Below, piece by piece: positions 24,561 through 33,841 of a stretch of 42,816 nucleotides of DNA. Position 1 is the first letter of the stretch, and the number at the start of each line of letters is the position of its first letter. Position numbers and translations under genes: made by a program. The stretch is from Bradyrhizobium hereditatis (lineage in GTDB: Bacteria; Pseudomonadota; Alphaproteobacteria; Rhizobiales; Xanthobacteraceae): contig NZ_JAGKJK010000031.1 of assembly GCF_020329435.1 (NCBI RefSeq), positions 1-42,816 of the forward strand. The letters run 5' to 3'. The notes under the pieces were generated by a model. The model had not been told where the DNA came from, did not search any database, and saw only the letters and a list, made by a program, of their open reading frames with translations.

Positions 24561-25070
24561 ATGGACGCCGCCGAACTTCGCGCGATGCAGGCCCCGATCA
24601 AGGAGCGCTACAAGTCCGATCCCTCCGCCGCCGTTATCACCCTCAAAGCCAAAGGCTCGATCGACAATGAAGGCATCGCCTGCAAGGTCGAGACCGGTCG
24701 CGCGCTGGCGGTTGCGGGGCTCCATCCCGCCACCGGCGGCTCCGGGCTTGAGCTCTGTTCCGGCGATATGCTGCTGGAAGCCCTGGTTGCCTGCGCCGGC
24801 GTGACATTGAAGTCGGTCGCTACCGCCGTCGAAGTACCGCTCAAGAGCGGCATCGTCATCGCCGAGGGCGATCTCGATTTTCGCGGCACGCTCGGCGTCG
24901 ACAAGGAAGCCCCGGTCGGCTTCCAGGAGATTCGCCTGCGCTTCGAAATCGGCACCGACGCGCCGCAGGACAAGCTCGACCTGCTGCAAAAGCTGACCGA
25001 GCGGTATTGCGTGGTCTATCAGACCATCAAGAACGGCCCGAAAGTGGCGGTATCGATGAAGCGGGTCTAG
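24561..25070 (+). CDS. OsmC family peroxiredoxin-like protein
   Basis: 169 aa. OsmC-type proteins reduce organic hydroperoxides with two cysteines. Both are present: one in LEALVACAGVTLKS and one in TERYCVVYQTIKNG. The start ATG 24561 has GGGAGAACAAC just upstream; an in-frame start at 24534 would add nine residues without support. It stands alone on the plus strand between glnD (divergent) and a repeat. Substrate and subtype (OsmC, Ohr or YhfA-like) are not settled by sequence. Confidence 0.88.
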   Translation: MDAAELRAMQAPIKERYKSDPSAAVITLKAKGSIDNEGIACKVETGRALAVAGLHPATGGSGLELCSGDMLLEALVACAGVTLKSVATAVEVPLKSGIVIAEGDLDFRGTLGVDKEAPVGFQEIRLRFEIGTDAPQDKLDLLQKLTERYCVVYQTIKNGPKVAVSMKRV

Positions 25071-25076
25071 CTCGGC

Positions 25077-25197
25077 GTCGTCCCTGCGAACGCAGGGACC
25101 CATAACCACCGACGCCAATGGGTGCGGGTAGTATCGATCCGCACTGTCCAAAATCGAGACGCCGCGACGTATGGGTCCCTGCGTTCGCAGGGACGAC
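25077..25197. repeat. Perfect 28-bp inverted repeat, GTCGTCCCTGCGAACGCAGG family
   Basis: Arm 25077-25104 and arm 25170-25197 are exact reverse complements. Each arm holds its own 8-bp hairpin (TCCCTGCG AA CGCAGGGA). The unit begins 7 bases after the osmC-like stop and ends 9 bases before the next start codon. It is the T-variant of the repeat interrupted by the IS copies at both window ends. Confidence 0.9.
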
Positions 25198-25206
25198 GGA
25201 TAGAGC

Positions 25207-26004
25207 ATGTCCCCCGAACTCGCCTTCATCCTCACGCTCGGCCTGCGCATGGCAATCACCGCGGCGTTCGTGGTGACGGCCTCGATCATCACCGAGCGGT
25301 CGGGACCGGTGATCGGCGCGCTAATCGCGACGCTGCCGATCTCGGCCGGGCCGTCCTACGTATTCCTCGCACTCGATCACGACGCCGCCTTCATCGCCGA
25401 GGGCGCGCTGGCGAGCCTACCGATCAATGCCGCGACCATCTTCCTCGGGCTGACCTATGTCGTGCTGGCGCAGCGCCACGGCGCGCTAGTGAGCTGCCTC
25501 GCGGCCGTTGCCGTATGGCTCGTGCTCGCCGCGATCATCCGCTCGGTGCAATGGTCGCTCGCAGGCGGACTCATCGTGAACGCGATCGCATTCGGCATCT
25601 GCGTGCCGCTGCTCGCGCGCTATCGCCACGCCAAGATGCCGCCGATCCGGCGCCGCTGGTACGACATTCCATTGCGAGCATCGCTGGTCGCAACGCTCGT
25701 CGCGACCGTGGTCACGACATCAAGCTGGGTCGGCCCCAAGGTGAGCGGCATGATCGCGCTGTTTCCGATCGTGTTCACTTCGATGATGCTGATCCTGCAT
25801 CCACGCATCGGCGGCCCGCCGACGGCCGCCGTGCTTGCCAACAGCGCCTGGGGCTTGATCGGGCTGGGCATTGCGATTGCGGTCCTGCATGTCGCGGCAT
25901 TGCAGTTCGGCTCGGCGATCGGGCTGAGCCTGGCGCTCGCGACATGTGTCGGATGGAATCTCGGCCTGTGGTGGCTGGGGCGAAGGAAGAAGGCCACTGG
26001 CTAG
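25207..26004 (+). CDS. Polytopic membrane protein with two similar halves
   Basis: 265 aa, about nine or ten membrane helices. The halves resemble each other: LRMAITAAFVVTASIITERS then GPVIGALIATLPISAG in the first, LRASLVATLVATVVTTSSWV then GPKVSGMIALFPIVFTSM in the second. This suggests an ancient 4-5 + 4-5 helix duplication as in several small transporters. No named family is recognised with certainty. The repeat upstream ends 9 bases before the ATG, so the gene must be read through from osmC or use a promoter within the repeat. Confidence 0.75.
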   Translation: MSPELAFILTLGLRMAITAAFVVTASIITERSGPVIGALIATLPISAGPSYVFLALDHDAAFIAEGALASLPINAATIFLGLTYVVLAQRHGALVSCLAAVAVWLVLAAIIRSVQWSLAGGLIVNAIAFGICVPLLARYRHAKMPPIRRRWYDIPLRASLVATLVATVVTTSSWVGPKVSGMIALFPIVFTSMMLILHPRIGGPPTAAVLANSAWGLIGLGIAIAVLHVAALQFGSAIGLSLALATCVGWNLGLWWLGRRKKATG

Positions 26005-26005
26005 A

Positions 26006-26094
26006 CCGTCATTGCGAGGAGCGCAAGCGACGAAGCAATCCATCGTTCCGCACGCACGGAGAGATGGATTGCTTCGCCTCGCTAACAATGACGG
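26006..26094. repeat. Inverted repeat, GAAGCAATCCAT family, between convergent genes
   Basis: CCGTCATTGCGAG...GAAGCAATCCAT (from 26006) pairs with ATGGATTGCTTCGCCTCGCT...AATGACGG (to 26094). It fills the gap between the convergent membrane-protein and mutS genes and is well placed to end both transcripts. Confidence 0.85.
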
Positions 26095-26104
26095 GGTGAG
26101 AGCC

Positions 26105-28840
26105 TCACCCCTTCGGCAGCTTCGCCTTCAGTGCATACAGCGCCTCCAGCGCCTCGCGCGGCGACATCTCGTCGGGGTGCAGCGCCTTCACGGCTTCGAC
26201 CAACAGCTCCGCCTCGCTCGGCGGCGTCGGCTCCGCGGCGGCGCGGGAGGGGACGGCGAACAGCGGAAGATCGTCGACGAGCGCGCGGGCGGTCTGGCCG
26301 CGGTCCTGCGCCTCGAGTTTCGCCAGCACCGATTTGGCGCGCGCGATCACGGCCGGCGGCAGGCCAGCGAGTTTAGCGACCTGGATGCCGTAGGATCGGT
26401 CGGCCGAGCCCGGCAGCACCTCGTGCAGGAACACGACATCGCCCTGCCACTCCTTCACCCGCACCGTCGCGTTGAACATCCGCGGCAGCTTGGCCGACAG
26501 CGCGGTCAGTTCGTGATAATGCGTGGCGAACAGCGCGCGGCAGCGGTTGGCCTCGTGCAGATGCTCGATCGCAGCCCATGCGATCGATAGGCCGTCGAAG
26601 GTCGCGGTGCCGCGGCCGATTTCGTCGAGGATTACGAGCGAGCGCTCGCTGGCCTGGTTGAGGATCACGGCAGTCTCGACCATCTCGACCATGAAGGTGG
26701 AGCGTCCCCGCGCGAGATCATCCGCCGCGCCGACGCGCGAGAATAAGCGGTCTACGACGCCGACCCGCGCCCGCGACGCGGGCACATAGGAGCCGATCTG
26801 CGCCATCAGCGCGATCAATGCGTTCTGACGCAGGAAGGTCGACTTGCCCGCCATGTTCGGACCAGTGATCAGCCAGATCTGCCCGGACTTCTGCGCAGGT
26901 CCCGGCGAGAGATCACAGGCATTGGCAATGAACGGCTGGCCGTCGCGCTTCAGCGCCTGTTCAACCACGGGATGCCGGCCGCCTTCGACCGCGAAGCCGA
27001 GCGAGTTATCGACCTCAGGCCGCACATAGTTGTCATCGACGGCGAGCTTCGCCAGCGCCGTTGCGACATCAAGCATTGCAAACGCATGCGCCGCGGCGCG
27101 TAGATCGTCGCTGGCGGCAAGGGCCATCGCAGAAAGCCGCTCGAAGATTTCCAGCTCCAGGTTGAGCGCGCGGTCGCCAGCATTGGCGATCTTGGCTTCG
27201 GTCTCGCCGAGCTCGGCTGTGGTGAAGCGAACCTGTCCCGCCAGCGTCTGGCGATGGATGAAGGTCGCGTTGAGGGGCGGCGCCATCAGCTTCTCGCCAT
27301 GTTGCGCGGTGACCTCGACGAAATAGCCGAGCACGTTGTTGTGGCGAATCTTGAGCGCCTTGATGCCGGTGTCCTCGGCGTAGCGCGCCTGCATCGCGGC
27401 GACGACGAGGCGGGAGGCATCGCGCAAATTACGGCTCTCGTCGAGCGCAGCCTCATAGCCTTCGCGGATGAAGCCGCCGTCGCGCTTGATCAGCGGCAGT
27501 TGCTCGCCGAGCGCGCGCTCGAATTCGCGCGCGAGGTCGCGCGAGGGGCGGCGCAGCGCCTCCATCACGGCGATGATTTCAGTTGGCGGCGCTTCGAGCT
27601 GCGCGAGCCGCGCCAGCGCCTGGTCTGCGGCGAGGATGCCGTCGCGCAAAGCTGCAAGGTCGCGCGGGCCGCCACGTCCAACCGATAGGCGCGCCAGCGC
27701 GCGCGACATGTCGGGGGCGGCGCGCAGCGTGGTTCTGATATCGTCGCGCGCGGCGCTGTCGGCAACGAATGTCGCAATCGCATCCAGCCGCCGCGCGATC
27801 GCCGCGCTGTCGGTGAGCGGAGCTGCGAGGCGTTGCGCCAACAGCCGCGAGCCGGCGGCAGTCACCGTGCAATCGATCGCATCGAGCAGCGAGCCGCGCC
27901 GCTCGCCGGCGAGCGTCCGCGTCAATTCGAGATTGGCGCGGGTGGCGGGGTCGATCGCCATAGTGGTGCCGGCCGCTTCGCGCGAAGGCGGCGACAGCGG
28001 TGGACGTTTTCCGACCTGCGTGCGGTCGATATAGGTAACGGCGGCCGCCGCCGCGGTTGCTTCCAGCCGCGACATCGCGGAGAGACCGTCCATGGTGGCT
28101 ACCGCGAAATAATCGCACAGCCGCCGCTCGGCGGTGGCGCTGTCGAAGACATCGCGGGTCAACGGCGTCACCGAGGGTAGCTCGCGCAGCATCGGCCCGA
28201 GGTCCGCATCGCCATAGAGCGCGTCGGTGACGATGGCCTCGTTCGGATTGATCCGCGCCAGCGTAGCGGCGAGTTCCGTGGTCGAGCATTCCGTGACCAT
28301 GAACTCGGACGTCGAAATGTCGATCCAGGCAAGTCCGATGCGGTCACCGCCGGAAGAGGCGCGGGCGCGCGCGATGGCGAGCAGGTAATTGTTGGTGCGG
28401 GCGTCGAGCAGCGTGTCTTCGGTCAGCGTGCCCGGCGTCACTAGCCGCACCACGCCGCGGGCGACCACGCTCTTGTTGCCGCGGGCGCGTGCCGCGGCGG
28501 GATTCTCGGTCTGCTCGCAGACGGCGACGCGGTGGCCGGCATTGATCAGCCGGTGCAGATAATCCTCGGAGCGCTCCACCGGCACGCCGCACATCGGGAT
28601 ATCCATGCCCTGATGCTTGCCGCGCTTGGTGAGCACGATGCCGAGCGCTTTCGAGGCGATCTCGGCGTCCTCGAAGAACAGCTCGTAGAAGTCGCCCATC
28701 CGGTAGAACAGCAGGAGGCCGGGATGGGCGGCCTTGATCTCCAGGTATTGTTCCATCATCGGCGTCACCCGCGAAGGCGTGTCGGATGCCGGCGTGACCT
28801 CGGGAGCTGCGGGGGCGGGAATGGATTGCTGGATCGTCAT
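26105..28840 (-). CDS. mutS: DNA mismatch repair protein MutS
   Basis: 911 aa. It recognises mismatches and recruits MutL. The mismatch-reading motif GDFYELFFEDA lies near residue 50. The ATPase has GPNMAGKST (about 660-668), DEIGRGTATFDG (Walker B/signature) and ATHYHELT. The C-terminus ends in a short dimerisation helix region. The ATG at 28840 begins MTIQQSIPAPAAPE; a TTG at 28915 would add 25 residues and overlap a hairpin, which I find less likely. It diverges from pcaF. Confidence 0.95.
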   Translation of the reverse strand: MTIQQSIPAPAAPEVTPASDTPSRVTPMMEQYLEIKAAHPGLLLFYRMGDFYELFFEDAEIASKALGIVLTKRGKHQGMDIPMCGVPVERSEDYLHRLINAGHRVAVCEQTENPAAARARGNKSVVARGVVRLVTPGTLTEDTLLDARTNNYLLAIARARASSGGDRIGLAWIDISTSEFMVTECSTTELAATLARINPNEAIVTDALYGDADLGPMLRELPSVTPLTRDVFDSATAERRLCDYFAVATMDGLSAMSRLEATAAAAAVTYIDRTQVGKRPPLSPPSREAAGTTMAIDPATRANLELTRTLAGERRGSLLDAIDCTVTAAGSRLLAQRLAAPLTDSAAIARRLDAIATFVADSAARDDIRTTLRAAPDMSRALARLSVGRGGPRDLAALRDGILAADQALARLAQLEAPPTEIIAVMEALRRPSRDLAREFERALGEQLPLIKRDGGFIREGYEAALDESRNLRDASRLVVAAMQARYAEDTGIKALKIRHNNVLGYFVEVTAQHGEKLMAPPLNATFIHRQTLAGQVRFTTAELGETEAKIANAGDRALNLELEIFERLSAMALAASDDLRAAAHAFAMLDVATALAKLAVDDNYVRPEVDNSLGFAVEGGRHPVVEQALKRDGQPFIANACDLSPGPAQKSGQIWLITGPNMAGKSTFLRQNALIALMAQIGSYVPASRARVGVVDRLFSRVGAADDLARGRSTFMVEMVETAVILNQASERSLVILDEIGRGTATFDGLSIAWAAIEHLHEANRCRALFATHYHELTALSAKLPRMFNATVRVKEWQGDVVFLHEVLPGSADRSYGIQVAKLAGLPPAVIARAKSVLAKLEAQDRGQTARALVDDLPLFAVPSRAAAEPTPPSEAELLVEAVKALHPDEMSPREALEALYALKAKLPKG

Positions 28841-29149
28841 CAGAGCGTTTTCAAGTGAAGTGGGTACCGGTTCGCGTGAAGAAAACGCGTCCAAACGAGA
28901 AGCTGGAGCCGCCAAGGCTCCAGGGCGGCAAGCTACAAAATTTCACAGCCCGGTCCTATTCCCATACCTGTGTTGTCAGAGTTTTCCACGCCTGGCGGCT
29001 CGACGATCATACGCTCTGGGCATGACGGCCCCGCCGCGAAAGCGCCGCGGGACAGGGGTGCGTCAATTGACCTGTCGCGGGCACGCTCCTAAAACTCGCC
29101 ATCAATTCTGGATCAAACGCCTAAAGCACGGCATTCAGGGAGAGATTCT
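28841..29149. other. Divergent intergenic region mutS / pcaF
   Basis: 309 bases without a gene. It holds an 8-bp hairpin CTGGAGCC GCCAA GGCTCCAG (28902-28922) close to mutS, and a good sigma-70-like promoter for pcaF at 29067-29095. Nothing else stands out. Confidence 0.6.
29067..29095 (+). promoter_or_regulatory. Candidate pcaF promoter
   Basis: TTGACC (29067-29072), 17 bases, TAAAAC (29090-29095). The start of transcription would be near 29102, giving a leader of about 48 bases with GGGAGAG before the ATG. Confidence 0.5.
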
Positions 29150-30358
<1,209 letters not shown>

Positions 30359-30366
30359 AACAGCTG

Positions 30367-30398
30367 TTTGGGAGGGCGAAAAACAACGCTTTCCCAAA
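30367..30398 (+). terminator. Hairpin directly after pcaF
   Basis: TTTGGGAGGGC (30367-30377) pairs with GCTTTCCCAAA (30388-30398), with two G-T wobbles, around GAAAAACAAC. It begins eight bases after the pcaF stop. There is no long T-run, so it may be a weak terminator or a stabilising 3' end. Confidence 0.45.
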
Positions 30399-30402
30399 TT
30401 AG

Positions 30403-30462
30403 TTATGTCATATAATGATCTGGCGGGCGCCGCTCCGCGACAAAATTGCCAAGACAATTTTG
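30403..30462 (+). promoter_or_regulatory. Candidate pcaHG promoter/operator
   Basis: A consensus -10, TATAAT (30411-30416), overlaps a small palindrome TTAT-N5-ATAA (30403-30415). Downstream lies a perfect inverted repeat CAAAATTG CCAAGA CAATTTTG (30441-30462), 33 bases before the pcaH ATG. No good -35 is seen, which suits an activator-dependent promoter. The palindrome in the leader could bind a repressor or fold in RNA. Confidence 0.4.
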
Positions 30463-30495
30463 CGCTGATAGCGCGATGCGAGGGAGGAGTTGGTC

Positions 30496-31197
30496 ATGAC
30501 ATTGGTCTATCCAGTGCAAAGTCTCGCGGCACATCCGCCGCGGCTATCTCCCGCCTACAAGAGCACGGTCAAGCGCTCGCCTACCAAGCCGCTGATCCCG
30601 ATGCGGCATACGCTGTCGGAATTGACCGGGCCGGTCTATGGCCACGAGACGGTGCGCGAGGGCGATCACGACCTCACCATCCACGGCAAGGGCGAGCCGA
30701 TCGGCGAGCGCATCATCGTGCACGGCCATGTGCTCGATGAGGATGGCCGCGGCGTACCGAACACGCTGGTCGAACTGTGGCAGGCCAATTCCTGCGGGCG
30801 CTACGTCCACGTCGTCGATCAGCATCCCGCGCCGCTCGATCCGAACTTCACCGGCGCCGGCCGCGCGCAAACCGACGCGGAAGGCTATTACCGCTTCATC
30901 ACCATCAAGCCCGGCGCCTATCCTTGGGGCAATCATCACAACGCCTGGCGTCCCGCCCACATCCACTTCTCGGTGTTCGGCCACTCCTTCGTCTCGCGTC
31001 TGGTGACGCAGATGTATTTCCCCGGCGATCCGCTGTTCCCATTCGATCCGATCTTCAATTCGGTCCCCGACGAGAAGGCGCGCAACCGGATGATCTCCTC
31101 GTTTGATCTGGAGAACACCAAGCCGGATTGGGCGCTGTGCTATCGCTTCAACATTGTGCTGCGTGGGCGCAACGCCACGCCGATGGAGAACAAGTAA
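30496..31197 (+). CDS. pcaH: Protocatechuate 3,4-dioxygenase beta subunit
   Basis: 233 aa. With PcaG it opens the ring of protocatechuate to 3-carboxy-cis,cis-muconate using Fe(III). The iron ligands are all present: Tyr103 (NSCGRYVH), Tyr142 (PGAYPWGN), His155 and His157 (RPAHIHFS). YKSTVKRSPTKPLI is the usual N-terminal arm. ATG 30496 has GGGAGGAG seven bases upstream; a TTG six bases earlier is less likely. The pcaG start follows the stop with no gap. Confidence 0.95.
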   Translation: MTLVYPVQSLAAHPPRLSPAYKSTVKRSPTKPLIPMRHTLSELTGPVYGHETVREGDHDLTIHGKGEPIGERIIVHGHVLDEDGRGVPNTLVELWQANSCGRYVHVVDQHPAPLDPNFTGAGRAQTDAEGYYRFITIKPGAYPWGNHHNAWRPAHIHFSVFGHSFVSRLVTQMYFPGDPLFPFDPIFNSVPDEKARNRMISSFDLENTKPDWALCYRFNIVLRGRNATPMENK

Positions 31198-31803
31198 GTG
31201 TCGCAGGCCAAACCTGACGGGGTCACCCCGTCGCAAACCGTCGGTCCCTATTTCGCCTATGGCCTGACGCCGAGCGGCAAATACGACTGGAACGACGCGT
31301 TCAACAACAACCTCGTCACGCCGGATACATCGGGCGAACGTATCCGCGTCGAGGGAACGGTGTTCGACGGCGACGGCGTGCCTGTTGTCGATTGCATGCT
31401 GGAGATCTGGCAGGCGGACGCGCAGGGGCGCTTCTCCGATCCGCAGGACAAGCGGGCATTGCCGAACTCATCGTTCAAGGGCTTCGGCCGCATCGGCACG
31501 GACGCAAAGGGGGCTTACGCCTTCGGCACCATCAAGCCAGGCGTTGTGCCCGATCCCGACGGCAAGCCGCAGGCGCCGCATATCGTGCTTGCGGTGTATG
31601 CACGCGGCATGCTGCTGCACCTCTATTCCAGGATCTATTTCGACGGCGAGGCCGCCAACGCCGCCGATCCTGTGCTTGCGCTGGTGCCGGCCGATCGTCG
31701 TTCGACGCTGATCGCAACGCGACAGCCGGGCAACGGCAATCCGGTCTATCGTTTCGACATTCATTTGCAGGGCGACAAAGAGACGGTATTTTTCGACGTA
31801 TAA
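31198..31803 (+). CDS. pcaG: Protocatechuate 3,4-dioxygenase alpha subunit
   Basis: 201 aa from a GTG directly after the pcaH TAA. The N-terminus TPSQTVGPYFAYGL is typical of PcaG. It shares the beta-sandwich fold of PcaH (DCMLEIWQADAQGRF) but, as expected for the alpha subunit, lacks the iron His-x-His. It should form the (alpha-beta)Fe complex with PcaH in the cytosol. The zero spacing implies tight co-translation and equal amounts of both subunits. Confidence 0.94.
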   Translation: MSQAKPDGVTPSQTVGPYFAYGLTPSGKYDWNDAFNNNLVTPDTSGERIRVEGTVFDGDGVPVVDCMLEIWQADAQGRFSDPQDKRALPNSSFKGFGRIGTDAKGAYAFGTIKPGVVPDPDGKPQAPHIVLAVYARGMLLHLYSRIYFDGEAANAADPVLALVPADRRSTLIATRQPGNGNPVYRFDIHLQGDKETVFFDV

Positions 31804-31861
31804 TCGGCGTTGGCGCGGAAGCTTGCGCTGATGTCTTCAATTGCCGCAGGACATGGCGCTG

Positions 31862-32734
31862 ATGGCTCAAACTCCAAGCTCGGCCCGTGAAAGATTTTTG
31901 ACCGGGTTGATCGGTGCGCCGATCGCGCAGTCTGCAGCGCCGGCAATGCATGAACAGGCCGGCGACGCGTTGGGCGTTCGCTGCCACTATCAACTGATCG
32001 AGGTCGCGGGCGCCAATGCAGCCGGCTTGCGAGCGTTGCTCGAGGGTGTCAGACGCCTTGGCTTTGCCGGCGTGAACGTCACGTTTCCATACAAAGAAGC
32101 CGTCGTCCAATTACTCGATGAAATGTCGGCACGGGCGCGTGACATCGGCGCGGTGAACACCGTCGTCGTGCGCGATGGACGGCTGATCGGACATAACACA
32201 GACACCACAGGCTTCGAGCGGGCTATTGCCGATCTGGTCGCTGCTTCCAATCGTGGAGCGGTCGCGCTAATCGGCGCCGGCGGAGTCGGCAAGGCGATCG
32301 CATTTGCGCTCGCGAGTCTTGGCGTTGTCGGAATCAGTACCTTCGATGTCGATCGCGGCAAGGCCGAACGGCTGGCGATGCAATTGCGCGACCGTCTGGA
32401 AACGCGGGTTGCCGATGACATCGCGGACGCGCTGCAGGGTGTTGTGGGCGTGGTCAACGCAACGCCGGTCGGCATGTTGCCGGATCGCGGCATGGCTGTG
32501 CCGGAAGCGCTGTTGAATCGCGGTTTGTGGGTGGCCGATGCGGTCTATACGCCGCTATGGACGCCGCTGCTAACCGCAGCAAGGGCAAGAGGCGCCAGAC
32601 TCATGACGGGGCGCGAGCTTGCCATCTATCAGGCCGCGGAAGCGTTTGAATTGTTTACTGGATTGAAGCCGCCGGTCGACGTAATCCAGAACGCGTTCGA
32701 CGCCGTGATGGCAAGCAGATACTCTTCGGCGTGA
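31862..32734 (+). CDS. Shikimate/quinate dehydrogenase homologue, probably catabolic and NAD-dependent
   Basis: 290 aa. AroE fold: catalytic Lys78 in NVTFPYKEAV and Asp114 in HNTDTTGF are present; the dinucleotide loop is LIGAGGVGKA. Two sites differ from biosynthetic AroE. The substrate motif HSxSP is QSAAP, so the second serine (about residue 26) is lost. After the second beta-strand it reads FDVDRGKAERLA, with Asp162/Asp164 instead of the NADP-type N-R-T, as in the NAD-using quinate/shikimate dehydrogenase of Corynebacterium. Directly after pcaHG, it likely feeds quinate or shikimate carbon to protocatechuate. ATG 31862 fits an AGGA ten bases upstream; ATG 31853 or TTG 31841 are alternatives. 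Confidence 0.82.
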   Translation: MAQTPSSARERFLTGLIGAPIAQSAAPAMHEQAGDALGVRCHYQLIEVAGANAAGLRALLEGVRRLGFAGVNVTFPYKEAVVQLLDEMSARARDIGAVNTVVVRDGRLIGHNTDTTGFERAIADLVAASNRGAVALIGAGGVGKAIAFALASLGVVGISTFDVDRGKAERLAMQLRDRLETRVADDIADALQGVVGVVNATPVGMLPDRGMAVPEALLNRGLWVADAVYTPLWTPLLTAARARGARLMTGRELAIYQAAEAFELFTGLKPPVDVIQNAFDAVMASRYSSA

Positions 32735-32771
32735 AGAATGTCGCCTCGGTTTCGCAGATAATGGATCCGGC

Positions 32772-33695
32772 ATGGTCGAACCCAAGGAAGCCGCCAGCAA
32801 AGCGCGTGAAGTGCTGGGCCTGCTCGGCTTCCTGCTGGTTGCAACCGCCCAGGTCTCCAACATGATCCTGGCGCGCGGCGTGGCCGGAACCGTTCCGCCG
32901 TTCTCGATTGCCTTCTTCCGCTGGAGCATCGTCGCGCTCGGCTTGCTTCCCGCCATCGTGATGGCGTTGCGGGAAAAGCCCGGCCTGTTGCAGGGACAGA
33001 CGTTCGGGATCGTGGCGGCCGGATTTCTCGGCATGTTCGTGTGCGGCGGTCCGGTCTATCTCGCTGGCGTCACGACCTCGGCGATCAACCTGGCGCTGAT
33101 CATGGCGCTGTCGCCGCTCGCAGTCCTGCTGTTCTCTTTTGTATCCGGCCAGGAATCGATCCGTCGAAATCAGATCATCGGCATGCTGCTGTCGCTGGCG
33201 GGCGCTGCCTTGATCATTACCAAAGGGCAGCACGCCATCGGGGCAGGCGTGGTGACCGGGGACCTGCTCGCACTGATGGCGATGCTGGGCTGGGCAGGAT
33301 ACACCCTGCTACAGAACCGCGTCGGCAGCGGGATAAGCTTTTTGGCGCGGATCGGCCTGTTCGCGGCCGCGGGCGCGCTATTCTCGCTACCCTTCGCTGT
33401 CCATGAAATGTGGTCGGCGCCTTCAGCCGCGTTCAGCGGGCGTGCGGCGCTGGCCTATCTGTTCGCCGGCCTTGTTCCTGGGCTGTTTGCCTATTCGGCC
33501 TATGCCTATCTCGGCGCGAAGTTCGGCGCGGTGTCGACGTCGCTGAGCCTCTACCTCGGGCCGATCGTCAGCGCGCTGCTGTCGATCCTGTTTCTCGGGG
33601 AGGCGCCGACCATGATCCATCTGATCGGCGGCGCGCTGTCGCTCGGCGGCATGTGGCTGAGCCTGCAGGCCAAGCAGAGCGGATCACCACCCTAA
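32772..33695 (+). CDS. DMT superfamily (EamA) permease
   Basis: 307 aa, ten predicted helices in two EamA repeats. The first has TAQVSNMILARGV and PPFSIAFFRWSIVALGLLPA, the second GDLLALMAMLGWAGYTLLQN and a closing VSTSLSLYLGPIVSALLSIL with FLGEAPTMIHLIGGALSLGG. It probably exports a metabolite; the substrate is unknown. The gap to the dehydrogenase gene is 37 bases, so it may be co-transcribed with the pca/quinate genes, which would hint at an aromatic or hydroaromatic acid substrate. Confidence 0.88.
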   Translation: MVEPKEAASKAREVLGLLGFLLVATAQVSNMILARGVAGTVPPFSIAFFRWSIVALGLLPAIVMALREKPGLLQGQTFGIVAAGFLGMFVCGGPVYLAGVTTSAINLALIMALSPLAVLLFSFVSGQESIRRNQIIGMLLSLAGAALIITKGQHAIGAGVVTGDLLALMAMLGWAGYTLLQNRVGSGISFLARIGLFAAAGALFSLPFAVHEMWSAPSAAFSGRAALAYLFAGLVPGLFAYSAYAYLGAKFGAVSTSLSLYLGPIVSALLSILFLGEAPTMIHLIGGALSLGGMWLSLQAKQSGSPP

Positions 33696-33782
33696 AGCAA
33701 CATCGGCTCGGTCGATCTCGTGGCATCTTTCGCGCGCGATGCGCATAGCCGTTTCCTTCGGCGTCGTCCCTTTTGCATGAGC

Positions 33783-33824
33783 TTGACAATAACCGACCTA
33801 TTATATAACATATCTTTTATATAA
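33783..33824 (+). promoter_or_regulatory. Promoter and AT-rich operator of the ArsR gene
   Basis: TTGACA (33783-33788) is a full -35. Two identical self-complementary octamers TTATATAA stand at 33801-33808 and 33817-33824, eight bases apart. TATAAC (33804-33809), a possible -10 at 15-bp spacing, lies inside the first. The AT-rich block is striking in this GC-rich DNA and is a likely binding site for the ArsR protein encoded 18 bases downstream. Confidence 0.65.
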
Positions 33825-33841
33825 CTGATCTGAGATGGTCG

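Noticed and set aside
28902..28922. Hairpin CTGGAGCC-GCCAA-GGCTCCAG near mutS as a terminator or riboswitch.
   Set aside because: No T-run and no known riboswitch core; it lies upstream of mutS, where a terminator has no obvious purpose.
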